Shown in pieces: positions 1 to 7,603 of a DNA stretch of 34,955 nucleotides. How positions within the stretch are numbered: position 1 is the stretch's first letter; each line of letters starts with the position of its first letter. Origin of the DNA: JAAYCI01 sp964370445 (GTDB taxonomy: Bacteria; Bacillota; Clostridia; Oscillospirales; Ruminococcaceae). The stretch lies in contig CAYJJK010000013.1 of assembly GCA_964370445.1 (NCBI GenBank), positions 1 to 34,955 on the forward strand. Direction: 5' to 3'. The translations under genes and the position numbers were made by a program. The notes beneath the pieces were generated by a model that was not told the origin of the DNA, ran no database searches, and was given only the letters and a program-made list of their open reading frames with translations.

Positions 1-257
1 ACAAATTGCAGTATCTGAGTGCCGATGAACAACTCAAATATGAAAACGATATGCGTGAGAAGTTTCTGCTTGACCAACGCAGTGGGCTTTATTCTGCGAA
101 AAAGCAGGGCAGAGAAGAAGGTAGAGAAGAGGGGCGACAGGAAGGCCGACAAGAAACCCAACTTGAAATTGCAAAAGCAATGAAAACCAATGGAATGGAT
201 ATTGCCCTTATTGCAAGTATGACCGGCTTAAGCGAACAGGATGTCACAGGTTGTTAA
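1..257 (+). CDS. Rpn-family PD-(D/E)XK nuclease/transposase, C-terminal part (5' end outside window)
   Basis: The frame is open at the left edge of the window and ends with TAA at 255-257, leaving about 84 residues. It contains a strongly charged segment with repeated EEGR/QEGR units, followed by a short hydrophobic helix-turn-helix-like end (IALIASMTGLS). This glycine/glutamate/arginine tail followed by a 'MTGLSxxxI'-type motif is typical of the C terminus of Rpn/YhgA-like recombination-promoting nucleases (PDDEXK_2 family). The nuclease core that would prove it lies outside the window, so the family call rests on the tail alone. The TTG at 6 is probably an internal leucine codon, not a start. 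Confidence 0.65.
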   Translation, partial: KLQYLSADEQLKYENDMREKFLLDQRSGLYSAKKQGREEGREEGRQEGRQETQLEIAKAMKTNGMDIALIASMTGLSEQDVTGC

Positions 258-466
258 TCGCTGTGATTGTTGTTTACGAAAATCTGTGAAGTAGAATGGC
301 CACTTTTGCCTTGCGGTCATCCCCAACTGAACGATTCATTCAGTCAGCTTATCCTCAATTCATTCTCGCCGCTTTCCCAAAATTTGACCCCAATTTTGAC
401 CCCAAAACCAAAAAGCACGCTATGGAATCATGAGCACGGGAAAGCACCCAGTGGACGCAATAAACT
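258..466. other. Intergenic stretch upstream of integration scar
   Basis: About 210 bases without a convincing gene. It holds a poorly conserved AT/CT-rich stretch and a two-unit 12-bp direct repeat (380-403). Open frames here look non-biological in composition. The stretch probably belongs to the outer flank of a former integrated element (inference). Confidence 0.4.
380..403 (-). repeat. Two 12-bp direct repeats, possible integrase arm-type sites
   Basis: Units AAATTTGACCCC (380-391) and AATTTTGACCCC (392-403) follow each other without a gap; on the minus strand both begin GGGGTCAAA. Together with a similar period-12 array at 647-682 they flank the tRNA 3' fragment. Short direct repeats beside a tRNA attachment core are typical arm-type binding sites of tyrosine recombinases. 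The function is inferred. Confidence 0.45.
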
Positions 467-496
467 TTGACACAATGGACAATACGGTACTATACA
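467..496 (+). promoter_or_regulatory. Sigma-70/A-type promoter upstream of the tRNA 3' fragment
   Basis: TTGACA (467-472), an 18-bp spacer and TATACA (491-496) match the housekeeping consensus at 6/6 and 5/6 positions. Transcription would begin near 503, cross the tRNA fragment and stop at the terminator at 583-617, giving a transcript of roughly 110 nt. It may be a leftover tRNA promoter or come from the integrated element. Confidence 0.5.
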
Positions 497-530
497 GCAC
501 GGAACATCACACAAAAAATTACGTACTAAC

Positions 531-577
531 GCCTCGTAACCCGAAGGTCGTCGGTCCAAATCCGGCCCCCGCAACCA
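531..577 (+). tRNA. 3' half of a tRNA gene (attachment-site remnant)
   Basis: The segment contains an anticodon loop CTCGTAA, a T arm with five-base stems GTCGG/CCGGC (one G-T pair) around the 7-nt loop TCCAAAT, a 3' acceptor strand CCCCGCA, and encoded ACCA. The matching 5' acceptor strand (TGCGGGG), D arm and 5' anticodon strand are absent upstream, so it cannot fold as a complete tRNA. Read literally, the anticodon is CGT (Thr), although the CTCxTAACCCG context also resembles elongator Met tRNAs with one base changed. Isolated 3' tRNA ends with CCA and terminator are the normal product of tyrosine-recombinase integration. The minus-strand open frame across it, ending GGRIWTDDLRV, is the well-known spurious translation of such ends. 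Confidence 0.75.
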
Positions 578-582
578 CTAAA

Positions 583-617
583 AACCATCGTAAACAAATT
601 GTTTATGATGGTTTTTT
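583..617 (+). terminator. Rho-independent terminator after tRNA fragment
   Basis: A 13-bp stem, AACCATCGTAAAC (583-595) with GTTTATGATGGTT (601-613) containing one G-T pair, encloses the loop AAATT and is followed by TTTTT. It starts 5 bases after the encoded CCA, as in normal tRNA genes, so it probably came with the tRNA 3' end. Confidence 0.85.
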
Positions 618-646
618 TGTGTAAAAAAGCTGGGAATTTGAACTTG

Positions 647-682
647 TACCCCCACGCGTACCCCCACGCGTACCCCCACCGC
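647..682 (-). repeat. Three 12-bp direct repeats (TACCCCCACGCG), possible integrase arm-type sites
   Basis: Two perfect units TACCCCCACGCG (647-658, 659-670) and a third that diverges at its end (671-682). On the minus strand each reads GGGGTA near its middle. The array begins 70 bases to the right of the tRNA 3' end and shares the 12-base period and GGGGT core with the array at 380-403. Confidence 0.55.
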
Positions 683-731
683 GATGAAACACGATAGAAG
701 GAACGCTTCATTTTTAGATACAAGAGCACGT

Positions 732-760
732 AACACGCCATGGTAAAGGCGTGTTTTTTT
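732..760 (+). terminator. Rho-independent terminator
   Basis: AACACGCC (732-739) pairs with GGCGTGTT (748-755) around an 8-nt loop and runs into seven or more T. No gene directly upstream on the plus strand needs it, so it may be a remnant of the lost element or isolate hsdM from upstream transcription. Confidence 0.75.
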
Positions 761-803
761 GTATTTCTTATTGCGAAAACTCACTGCGAACCCTTCGGAA
801 ATA

Positions 804-812
804 TGGTATAAT
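804..812 (+). promoter_or_regulatory. Extended -10 promoter for hsdM
   Basis: TGG-TATAAT (TGn extended -10) lies about 50 bases before the hsdM start. No good -35 is visible 17 bases upstream, which fits an extended -10 promoter. Confidence 0.5.
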
Positions 813-860
813 TTATCTTGAGTAAGTGTATTCTGAGAAAAAGCAAAGGCGGGGCGGCAC

Positions 861-2459
861 ATGATAACAGGGGAACTGAAAAACAAAATAGATGGGCTTT
901 GGGATGTGTTTGCGGCAGGTGGGCTTGTGAATCCGCTGGATGTTATTGAGCAAATCACCTATCTGATGTTCATCCACGATTTAGATAAGAGTGACCTGCT
1001 TCGTGAAAAAGAGGCCGCCATGCTGGATTTGTCGCACGAGAGCCTGTTTGCAAACGAGGTGCAAATTGGTACGCGCACGGTGGACGGAAGCCAGCTTCGG
1101 TGGTCGGTATTGCGCGATTTTCCGGCGGCAAAGCAGTATGAGGTGATGCAGGAATGGGTGTTTCCGTTCATCAAGAATTTACACGCCGAAAAAGAAAGCA
1201 GCTATGCCAAATACATGAGCGACGCCATTTTCAAAATTCCCACGCCGTTGCTCCTCTCTAAAATTGTGGCAGGGCTGGACGAACTCTATGCCCAGATGGA
1301 GAGCCTGCAAGGCGGCGACATCCGTGGCGATGTGTATGAGTATTTGCTCTCTAAAATTGCCACCTCGGGGCGAAATGGGCAGTTTCGCACACCGCGGCAC
1401 ATCATCAACATGATGGTGGCGCTGATGGACCCACAGGCCAAAGACGTTATTTGCGATCCGGCCTGTGGCACAAGCGGTTTTTTGGTGGCAAGTGCCGAAT
1501 ATTTGCGCGAGCATAAAAAAGAGGACGTGTTGTTTAACCAAGTGAACAAGCGACATTATATGAACGAGATGTTCCATGGTTTTGACATGGACCGCACGAT
1601 GCTACGCATAGGCGCGATGAACATGATGACCCACGGCATTGCAAACCCTTCGATTGAGTATCGAGACAGCCTGTCTGACCAAAACCCAGACAAGGAAAAA
1701 TACACACTGATTTTGGCAAACCCACCGTTCAAAGGCAGTTTGGATGCCGATATTGTTTCGGCCGATTTGCTGAAACTGTGCAAGACGAAAAAGACGGAAC
1801 TGCTGTTTTTGGCGTTGATGCTGCGTATGCTAAAAGTGGGCGGACGCTGCGCGTGCATCGTGCCGGATGGTGTATTGTTTGGCTCGTCAAAAGCGCACAA
1901 GGACATCCGCCGCGAGCTGGTGGAGCGGCATGTTTTGCAGGGCGTTATCTCGATGCCCAGTGGGGTGTTTAAGCCTTATGCAGGGGTGTCCACAGGGATT
2001 TTGATTTTTACAAAAACAGGCCATGGCGGCACCGACAAGGTGTGGTTTTACGACATGACCGCCGACGGTTTTTCGCTGGATGACAAGCGAAGCCCGGTGG
2101 CGGAAAATGACATTGCGGATATTTTGGGGAAGTGGAGGGAAGGCCCCTCTCAGTCAGCTGCGCTGCCAGCTCTCCCAGAGGGAGAGCCAAAGGGCTCGGG
2201 GTTGCCTCTCTCTTTGGGAGAGGTGCCGTCCGCAGATGGCGGAGAGGGTGCAAGCGACGACCGCACCGAAAAATCTTTCTTTGTGCCGAAAAGCGAGATT
2301 GTGGAAAACGGCTATGATTTGTCTATCAATAAGTATAAGAAAACGGTGTATGTGCGGGAAGAATACCCACCCACGGCCGAAATTTTGGCGGAGATACAGG
2401 GACTGGAAAAGGAGATTTTGCAAGGGCTGGACGAGCTTGGGGGGCTTTATGGGGAGTAA
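861..2459 (+). CDS. hsdM: Type I restriction-modification DNA methyltransferase subunit HsdM
   Basis: This is the N6-adenine methyltransferase subunit of a type I system; it would join HsdS to form the modification enzyme. The protein has 532 residues. An N-terminal helical HsdM_N domain is followed by the Rossmann-type catalytic core with the SAM-binding motif DPACGTSGFL at residues 199-208 and the adenine-flipping motif NPPF at 287-290. The expected C-terminal 'YDLSINKYK' segment is present. Residues about 428-463 (LPALPEGEPKGSG, LPLSLGEVPSADGG) are unlike any HsdM and are encoded by a palindromic repeat inserted in frame (see 2144-2249). The ribosome-binding site is weak. Its partner hsdS is truncated, so the enzyme may lack a target-recognition partner unless one exists elsewhere. 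Confidence 0.92.
   Translation: MITGELKNKIDGLWDVFAAGGLVNPLDVIEQITYLMFIHDLDKSDLLREKEAAMLDLSHESLFANEVQIGTRTVDGSQLRWSVLRDFPAAKQYEVMQEWVFPFIKNLHAEKESSYAKYMSDAIFKIPTPLLLSKIVAGLDELYAQMESLQGGDIRGDVYEYLLSKIATSGRNGQFRTPRHIINMMVALMDPQAKDVICDPACGTSGFLVASAEYLREHKKEDVLFNQVNKRHYMNEMFHGFDMDRTMLRIGAMNMMTHGIANPSIEYRDSLSDQNPDKEKYTLILANPPFKGSLDADIVSADLLKLCKTKKTELLFLALMLRMLKVGGRCACIVPDGVLFGSSKAHKDIRRELVERHVLQGVISMPSGVFKPYAGVSTGILIFTKTGHGGTDKVWFYDMTADGFSLDDKRSPVAENDIADILGKWREGPSQSAALPALPEGEPKGSGLPLSLGEVPSADGGEGASDDRTEKSFFVPKSEIVENGYDLSINKYKKTVYVREEYPPTAEILAEIQGLEKEILQGLDELGGLYGE
2144..2249. repeat. Palindromic mobile repeat inserted in frame inside hsdM
   Basis: The block is bounded by an inverted pair CCCTCTC (2145-2151) and GAGAGGG (2242-2248). 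Inside are two hairpins: GCTCTCCC-AGA-GGGAGAGC (2169-2187) and CCTCTCTC-TTT-GGGAGAGG (2205-2223). This layout of nested CTCTCCC/GGGAGAG palindromes recalls REP/MITE-like short repeats widespread in gut Clostridia. Here it adds about 36 codons without a stop or shift of frame. No second copy is seen in the window. Confidence 0.75.
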
Positions 2460-2868
2460 ATGGGAGATGGTGAGGCTGGGGGATGTGTGCGAACTTCTAA
2501 ACGGCTATGCCTTTAAAAGTGATAAATATTCCTCAAGTGGCTTAAGAGTTATACGTATCACAAATGTGCAAAAAGGATTTATAGAAGACACTACCCCTGT
2601 ATTCTATTCAAAAGAAAGTCACATAGATTTAGAAAAATACAATCTGCTAGAAAATGATTTACTTATGTCTTTAACAGGAAATGTAGGAAGAGTAGCGCTT
2701 TTGGAAAAACGCTACTTACCAGCAGTATTAAATCAACGAGTGGCGTGCTTGCGGGTAAAAGACGAGTAGGTCATAGACAAATACTATTTATTTTTATATC
2801 TTAATTCAAGTTTGTTTGAGAACCATTGTATTGCATCGTCCAAAGGGGTTGCTCAAAAAAACATGAGC
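2449..2868 (+). pseudogene. hsdS: Truncated specificity subunit HsdS (one TRD start, in-frame stop)
   Basis: An ATG at 2449 overlaps the end of hsdM by 11 bases, the usual hsdM-hsdS coupling. The first 106 residues (WEMVRLGDVCELLNGYAFKS, then RITNVQKG and LMSLTGNVGRVALL) are the start of a target-recognition domain. TAG at 2767-2769 ends the frame, but the same frame continues with recognisable HsdS sequence (LFLYLNSSLFENHCI, GVAQKNMST) to about 2868, where similarity jumps to HsdR. Full HsdS proteins have about 400 residues and two TRDs; the second TRD and both long helices are missing. The product cannot be a normal specificity subunit. Confidence 0.85.
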
Positions 2869-3005
2869 ACCGTGCCCATATCCGCGTGAAAGAAGCCATC
2901 GCCGGGCGCTATTACCAAGAAAGCGCCATCAAGGCCGTGTGCACCGCCTTTGACGAAAAAAACCGTCGTAAGGCCCTGCTCGTCATGGCCACAGGCAGTG
3001 GCCAA
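2869..3005 (+). pseudogene. hsdR: HsdR remnant ending in the Walker A motif
   Basis: In another frame from the hsdS piece, this segment encodes RVKEAIAGRYYQESAIKAV followed by FDEKNRRKALLVMATGSG. That is the Q-tip/motif I region of the HsdR superfamily 2 translocase. Sequence identity stops inside Walker A: ATGSG should continue KTR but becomes QGKR. Everything before (nuclease domain) and after (rest of the motor) is missing. The downstream neighbour is gcvPA, so a deletion fused the middle of hsdR to the 5' region of the gcv operon. Confidence 0.8.
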
Positions 3006-3024
3006 GGTAAGAGACGACAAAATT

Positions 3025-4410
3025 GTGTATCCCTATATTCCGAATTCCGCCCCAATTCCCCAGCGCGAAATGATGGAGTTTGTGGGTGTAGAGGACTTGT
3101 GGGATTTGTATGAGGAAATCCCGGAAGCCCTAAAATATCGCGAGGATTTAGACATTCCACCCGCTATTTTGGACGAGTACAGCATCAAAAAACACATCGA
3201 TGAGGTGCTAAGCCAAAACACCACCGCAAACGAAAACATCAGCTTTTTGGGTGCAGGTTGTGCAAACCACTATGTGCCCGCCGTGGTGGACGAAATTACC
3301 ACCCGTGGTGAATTGCTTACAGCCTATGGCGCGGAAAGCTGGGCAGACCATGGTAAATACCAGATTTTCCTAGAGTACACAAGCCAGCTTGCAGAACTGT
3401 TAAACACAGAAACATTGAGCGTGGCGCAATATGACGGTGGCCAGGCACTTTCCACCTCCATTTGCATTGCAAACCGCATCAACGGCAAAAAGAAAGTGCT
3501 GTTACCAAACAGCATGAACCCCCAGCTTCGCCGCATTGTGGAAAACTATGTGGATTCAAACCAAGAGGGGCTTGCCCTAACGCCCGTTTATGTGGACTAT
3601 GACGCCAAAACCGGCCAGCTCGACATGGCTGATTTGAAAGCAAAACTCGACGACAATGTGACCGCCGTGATGGTAGAAACCGTAAACTTCCTTGGCGTGA
3701 TGGAGCCAAACGTTGCCGAAATTGGCAAACTGTGCGCGGCCAAAGGCTGTGAGTACATCACCTATGTAGACCCCATCTCCCTTGGCGTTTTGGAAGCCCC
3801 CACAAACTACGGTGCCACCATCGTCTGCGGCGATTTGCATGGTCTTGGCCTGCATTTGAGCTGTGGCAACGGCCACGCCGGTTTCATTTCGATGATGCAA
3901 GATGCAAAATATATCTCGAACTTTAAAGACTTCATCTATGCTTTCGTAGAGCCGGAAGTGGAAGGCGAGTATGTGTTTGGCAACGTGATGGTGGAACGCA
4001 CACACTATGCACGCAGAGCCAAAGGCAACGAATACACCGGCACTTGCAGTGCCTTGCACATGGTGTCGGCCGCCGTATATATGGCATTGATGGGCCCGCA
4101 AGGCTTTAAAGAAGTGGGTGAAACCATCCTGTACAACCACGCCTATGCCAAAAAGAAAATGGCAGAATTGTCTGGCGTCAGCCTCACTTTTAGCGGTGCC
4201 ACTTTCCAAGAGTTCACCGTTAATTTCGACAAAACCGGCAAAACCGTTGCCGAAATCAACAAAGCATTGCTTGCAAAAGGCATCTTTGGTGGTTTAGATC
4301 TTTCCAAAGATTTCCCACAGCACGGCCAAAGCGCTCTATTTGCCGTTACCGAAGTGGTGGGCAAAGCGGAAATCGACAAACTCATCGCCGCCCTTGGCGA
4401 AATTTTATAA
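3025..4410 (+). CDS. gcvPA: Glycine dehydrogenase (decarboxylating) subunit 1, GcvPA
   Basis: This is the alpha subunit of the two-part P protein of the glycine cleavage system. With GcvPB it decarboxylates glycine and passes the aminomethyl group to the lipoyl H protein in the cytoplasm. The likely start is GTG 3025, giving VYPYIPNSAPIPQREMMEFVG, which matches the usual xYIPN N terminus and yields 461 residues against the family's 440-450. An upstream TTG (2950) would add 25 residues translated from hsdR DNA in the wrong frame and is unlikely. Family landmarks include FLGAGCANHYVPAVVDEI and a C-terminal GIFGGLDLSKDF. The subunit lacks the PLP lysine, as is normal. The native promoter and any gcvT/gcvH upstream are gone at the hsdR junction; expression may depend on read-through. 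Confidence 0.93.
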   Translation: MYPYIPNSAPIPQREMMEFVGVEDLWDLYEEIPEALKYREDLDIPPAILDEYSIKKHIDEVLSQNTTANENISFLGAGCANHYVPAVVDEITTRGELLTAYGAESWADHGKYQIFLEYTSQLAELLNTETLSVAQYDGGQALSTSICIANRINGKKKVLLPNSMNPQLRRIVENYVDSNQEGLALTPVYVDYDAKTGQLDMADLKAKLDDNVTAVMVETVNFLGVMEPNVAEIGKLCAAKGCEYITYVDPISLGVLEAPTNYGATIVCGDLHGLGLHLSCGNGHAGFISMMQDAKYISNFKDFIYAFVEPEVEGEYVFGNVMVERTHYARRAKGNEYTGTCSALHMVSAAVYMALMGPQGFKEVGETILYNHAYAKKKMAELSGVSLTFSGATFQEFTVNFDKTGKTVAEINKALLAKGIFGGLDLSKDFPQHGQSALFAVTEVVGKAEIDKLIAALGEIL

Positions 4411-4428
4411 GAGAGAGGAGTGTTTTGA

Positions 4429-5997
4429 GTGGGACAAGATCAAAAAACACTTTTGCGTAATTTTCATGAGGCCAAATGGGATGAGCCGATGATTTTTGAA
4501 ATGAGCGTGAAAGGAGAGCGCGGCGTTTTGGTGCCACAGGCAGATGCCGATTTAAAAGCCGAAGTGGGAGACGATTTCGGCATTCCCGAAGTCCTTCGCA
4601 GAAAAAAAGCACCGGAACTGCCCGAAGTGGGGCAAATGCGTGTCAATCGCCACTACATGCGCCTTTCGCAAGAGTGCCTTGGCAACGACATCAGCGTGGA
4701 CATTGGGCAAGGCACTTGCACGATGAAATATAGCCCAAAAGTACAAGAGCACACAGCCAACGGCCACCCAAAAATTGCCGATATCCACCCGATGCAAGAC
4801 GACAGCACGATGCAGGGTATCTTGCACATTTACCATGAGGTGGAGCGCTACATGAAATCCATCTCCGGCATGAGCGGCTTTAGCTTCCAGCCGGGCGGTG
4901 GCGCCGGTGCCATTTTTGCCAACGCCAGCATTGTGCGTGCGTATTGGCGCGACAAAGGCGAAGCCGACATACGCGATGAAATTGTCACCACGATTTTCTC
5001 GCACCCGGCAGACGCTGGCGCACCTGCCACGGTGGGCTATAAAGTGGTCGACCTTATGCAAGACCCTGAGCTTGGCTACCCAACACTTGAGTCTTTTAAG
5101 GCGGCCCTCAGCGAGCGCACGGCTGCTATATTCATCACAAACCCGGAAGATACCGGCATTTTCAACCCGCGTATTCAAGAATATGTGCAGGCCGCACGAG
5201 ATGTGGGCGCCCTGTGCGTGTACGACCAAGCCAATGTAAACGGCATCATGGGCATCACACGTGCTCTGGAAGCCGGCTTTGACCTCATTCACTACAACTT
5301 GCACAAAACTTTTTCCTCGCCTCATGGCGGCATGGGCCCCGGTGTTGGCGCCATGGGCGTGCGCGATTTCCTTGTGAAATACCTGCCGCGTCCGTTGGTG
5401 GTAAAAGAAGGCGACAGTTATCGTGTGGATTGGGACACAGACGGCCCGAGTATCGGCCAAGTGCGCCAGTTCCTTGGCAATTCTGCCGTGATGCTGCGTG
5501 TGTATATGTGGATTCGCTCGCTCGGCTCCGACGGCGTGCGCGAGGCTGCCATGTGCGCCGTGCTGAACAACCAATACATGATGAAAAAGATGGCCGAAAT
5601 CAAAGGTATGACGCTCTACTATGGCAAGGATGTGCGCCGCATTGAGCAGTGCCGCTACAGCTGGGAGCAGCTGTTGAACGACACGGGCCTTGGCTCAGAC
5701 GATATTTTGCGCCGCATGGTTGATTATAGCCTGGAGCATTACTGGCAGAGCCATCATCCGCACATTGTGCCGGAGCCCTGCACTTTGGAGCCTACCGATT
5801 CCTACAGCAAGGCCGACATCGACGAGTTTGTGGCCATCATGGCAAAAATTGCCGACGAGTGCTATACAAACCCCGAAATTGTGCGCACCGCGCCGCATAA
5901 TGCCCCTTGCGGTGGCATCAAAAACTACCACGAGAGTGACCCCGAAAAAATCATCACCACATGGAGAATGTATAAAAAAGTGCATGGCATGAGCTAA
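4429..5997 (+). CDS. gcvPB: Glycine dehydrogenase (decarboxylating) subunit 2, GcvPB
   Basis: This is the PLP-binding beta subunit of the glycine cleavage P protein. The start is GTG 4429, 8 bases after a strong AGAGAGGAG site and 18 bases after the gcvPA stop, so the two are co-translated. The 522-residue protein carries the PLP lysine at residue 293 in the motif HYNLHKTFSSPHGGMGPG. It also has the glycine-rich FQPGGGAGA segment near residue 160 and the DQANVNGIMG strand before the lysine. All expected elements are intact, so the P protein should be functional if it is transcribed and if gcvT, gcvH and lpd exist elsewhere. Confidence 0.95.
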   Translation: MGQDQKTLLRNFHEAKWDEPMIFEMSVKGERGVLVPQADADLKAEVGDDFGIPEVLRRKKAPELPEVGQMRVNRHYMRLSQECLGNDISVDIGQGTCTMKYSPKVQEHTANGHPKIADIHPMQDDSTMQGILHIYHEVERYMKSISGMSGFSFQPGGGAGAIFANASIVRAYWRDKGEADIRDEIVTTIFSHPADAGAPATVGYKVVDLMQDPELGYPTLESFKAALSERTAAIFITNPEDTGIFNPRIQEYVQAARDVGALCVYDQANVNGIMGITRALEAGFDLIHYNLHKTFSSPHGGMGPGVGAMGVRDFLVKYLPRPLVVKEGDSYRVDWDTDGPSIGQVRQFLGNSAVMLRVYMWIRSLGSDGVREAAMCAVLNNQYMMKKMAEIKGMTLYYGKDVRRIEQCRYSWEQLLNDTGLGSDDILRRMVDYSLEHYWQSHHPHIVPEPCTLEPTDSYSKADIDEFVAIMAKIADECYTNPEIVRTAPHNAPCGGIKNYHESDPEKIITTWRMYKKVHGMS

Positions 5998-6011
5998 AAT
6001 AGTTGGTATGA

Positions 6012-6048
6012 ACCTCTTCCGGTTTGCAGGAACAAAATCGGAAGAGGT
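6012..6048 (+). promoter_or_regulatory. Intergenic hairpin between gcvPB and transporter
   Basis: ACCTCTTCCG (6012-6021) and CGGAAGAGGT (6039-6048) form a perfect 10-bp stem around a 17-nt loop. No T run follows, so it is not a classical terminator. It may stabilise or mark processing of the gcvPAB mRNA 3' end. Confidence 0.5.
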
Positions 6049-6110
6049 AAAAGTGGCATAAATTGAACGTATTTGAACTTAACTCGTTGTATCTGAGGAA
6101 GGAGTCAGCT

Positions 6111-7544
6111 ATGGCAACAAATTTGAAGAACCAAACTGCGGATAAGTATGACAGAAAAATACCTCTTCGTGTAAAAATGGGCTTTGGCGTAGCAAATTTG
6201 GGCGACACCGTTATCACCGAATTTGTAGGCGCATTTTTCATTTTCTTTCTAACCAATGTGGCAGGTATTCGTCCCGCCCTTGCAGGTACCATTATCTTTA
6301 TCGGCGTAATGTGGGATGCCGTGAGCGACCCGGTTATCGGCACACTTTCAGACAGAAGCAAACTGAAATCTGGCAGACGCAGACCGTTTTTGTTGATGTC
6401 GGTGTTGCCGATCGTTGTGTTTACCACCTTGCTGTTTACAGCGGTGGACGTGGCCGACGGCTTAAAGCTCGTCTACTTCATTCTCATGGTTATTCTTTAC
6501 TGGACATCCTATACGTTGTTTAATATTCCGTATCTATCTTTGGGCTCGGAACTTTCTACAAACAACGACGAAAAAACCAAAGCTTCCTCCGTTCGCCAAA
6601 CCTTTGGCACAGTGGGCCTCTTGTTTGCCAATGCCTTGCCATTGTTGTTGGTTGCCACATTTGAGGGCATGGGTTATGTTTCGTCGCAAGCGTGGACATT
6701 TTCTGCTTGCATCTTGGGTGTGATTGCCGCTTTGGCCATTCTCATTACTTGGCGTGCTACACGTGGGTGGGAAATCAAAGAGGAAGTCACCGAAACCGAG
6801 CATCAGCCCATCATCAAAAATTTGGGGAAAGTGCTTACCTATAAGCCTTATATTCTCATTATTCTTGCTTCATTCATATTCTACCTTGCCTTTAACACCA
6901 CCAATGCAACCGTAATTTACAACGCACTTGTGGTAATTGGCGCAGGCGAAGCCGATGTGGCGGGTGTGTATTTGGCAGGCACCTTGTTTGGCATTTTCCT
7001 CTCGGTTCTATTGGGATGGATTGCCGTAAAATTCGATAAAAAATGGGTTTTCGTTTTGTTCATGGCGGCAGGCGGCGTGTCTTTGTGCATTTTCAAACTA
7101 ACCGGCTTTGCCAGCATCACCGCACAAATGATTCAATTTTCTCTTGCACATCTTGGTATCATCAGTTTCTTGGTGCTTAGCTACAATTTGCTATACGATA
7201 CCTGCGAAGTGTATCAGTTTAAAACCGGCCAAAGCCTTACCGGTGTGATGGTTTCCTATTTCTCTTTCTTTATCAAATTGGGAAAAGCCACAGCTTTACA
7301 ACTTGTTGGCATCATCTTGGATGTGAGTGGTTACAACGCAGAGCTTGCCGTACAACCCGATACAGCCAAAACGGCTGTTACGAACATGTCTTCCATCATC
7401 CCGGGTGTTTTGATGTTGCTTTGCGCGCTTGTGATTGTATTTTACCCCATCACAAGAGAGCGTTTCCGTGCGATGCAAGAGGCACGAAAACTGCGTGATG
7501 CAGGCCAAGAATATTCTACAGAAGCCTTTAGCCAAATCCTGTAA
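6111..7544 (+). CDS. GPH-family (glycoside-pentoside-hexuronide:cation) MFS symporter
   Basis: A 12-helix inner-membrane symporter of the GPH branch of the major facilitator superfamily, 477 residues from ATG 6111. That ATG sits 6 bases after AAGGAG; the frame is open further upstream, but the ribosome-binding site decides the start. The N-terminal motif GFGVANLGDTVITEF and the loop 2-3 signature DPVIGTLSDRSKLKSGRRRP are diagnostic of the family. Characterised members move sugars or uronides with Na+ or H+, but its place between gcvPB and a NAD-kinase-like gene suggests a substrate tied to glycine or one-carbon metabolism (inference). It follows gcvPB by 113 bases with one hairpin between them. 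Confidence 0.85.
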   Translation: MATNLKNQTADKYDRKIPLRVKMGFGVANLGDTVITEFVGAFFIFFLTNVAGIRPALAGTIIFIGVMWDAVSDPVIGTLSDRSKLKSGRRRPFLLMSVLPIVVFTTLLFTAVDVADGLKLVYFILMVILYWTSYTLFNIPYLSLGSELSTNNDEKTKASSVRQTFGTVGLLFANALPLLLVATFEGMGYVSSQAWTFSACILGVIAALAILITWRATRGWEIKEEVTETEHQPIIKNLGKVLTYKPYILIILASFIFYLAFNTTNATVIYNALVVIGAGEADVAGVYLAGTLFGIFLSVLLGWIAVKFDKKWVFVLFMAAGGVSLCIFKLTGFASITAQMIQFSLAHLGIISFLVLSYNLLYDTCEVYQFKTGQSLTGVMVSYFSFFIKLGKATALQLVGIILDVSGYNAELAVQPDTAKTAVTNMSSIIPGVLMLLCALVIVFYPITRERFRAMQEARKLRDAGQEYSTEAFSQIL

Positions 7545-7603
7545 GCAAAATTTTGCGCTATAAAACGCAAAAAAGACAGAAAAGGAGCAGACAGAGGTAA
7601 GCT

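Noticed and set aside
526..741. Minus-strand ORF ending CGGRIWTDDLRVTRR
   Set aside because: It is the antisense translation of a tRNA 3' end, a known artefact; the DNA is better explained as a tRNA remnant and terminator.
2760..2775. TAG in hsdS as a pyrrolysine codon
   Set aside because: HsdS does not use pyrrolysine, and the gene is truncated by deletion just downstream; a nonsense mutation is simpler.
2950..3024. TTG start extending gcvPA by 25 residues
   Set aside because: These codons are hsdR remnant DNA read in the wrong frame; the xYIPN homology begins at GTG 3025.
2930..3024. Glycine riboswitch upstream of gcvPA
   Set aside because: The upstream sequence is hsdR coding DNA; no aptamer-like structure remains.
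4552..5574. Long minus-strand ORF (340 residues) opposite gcvPB
   Set aside because: It is a shadow of the gcvPB codon pattern: no ribosome-binding site, His/Ala-rich composition and no family resemblance.
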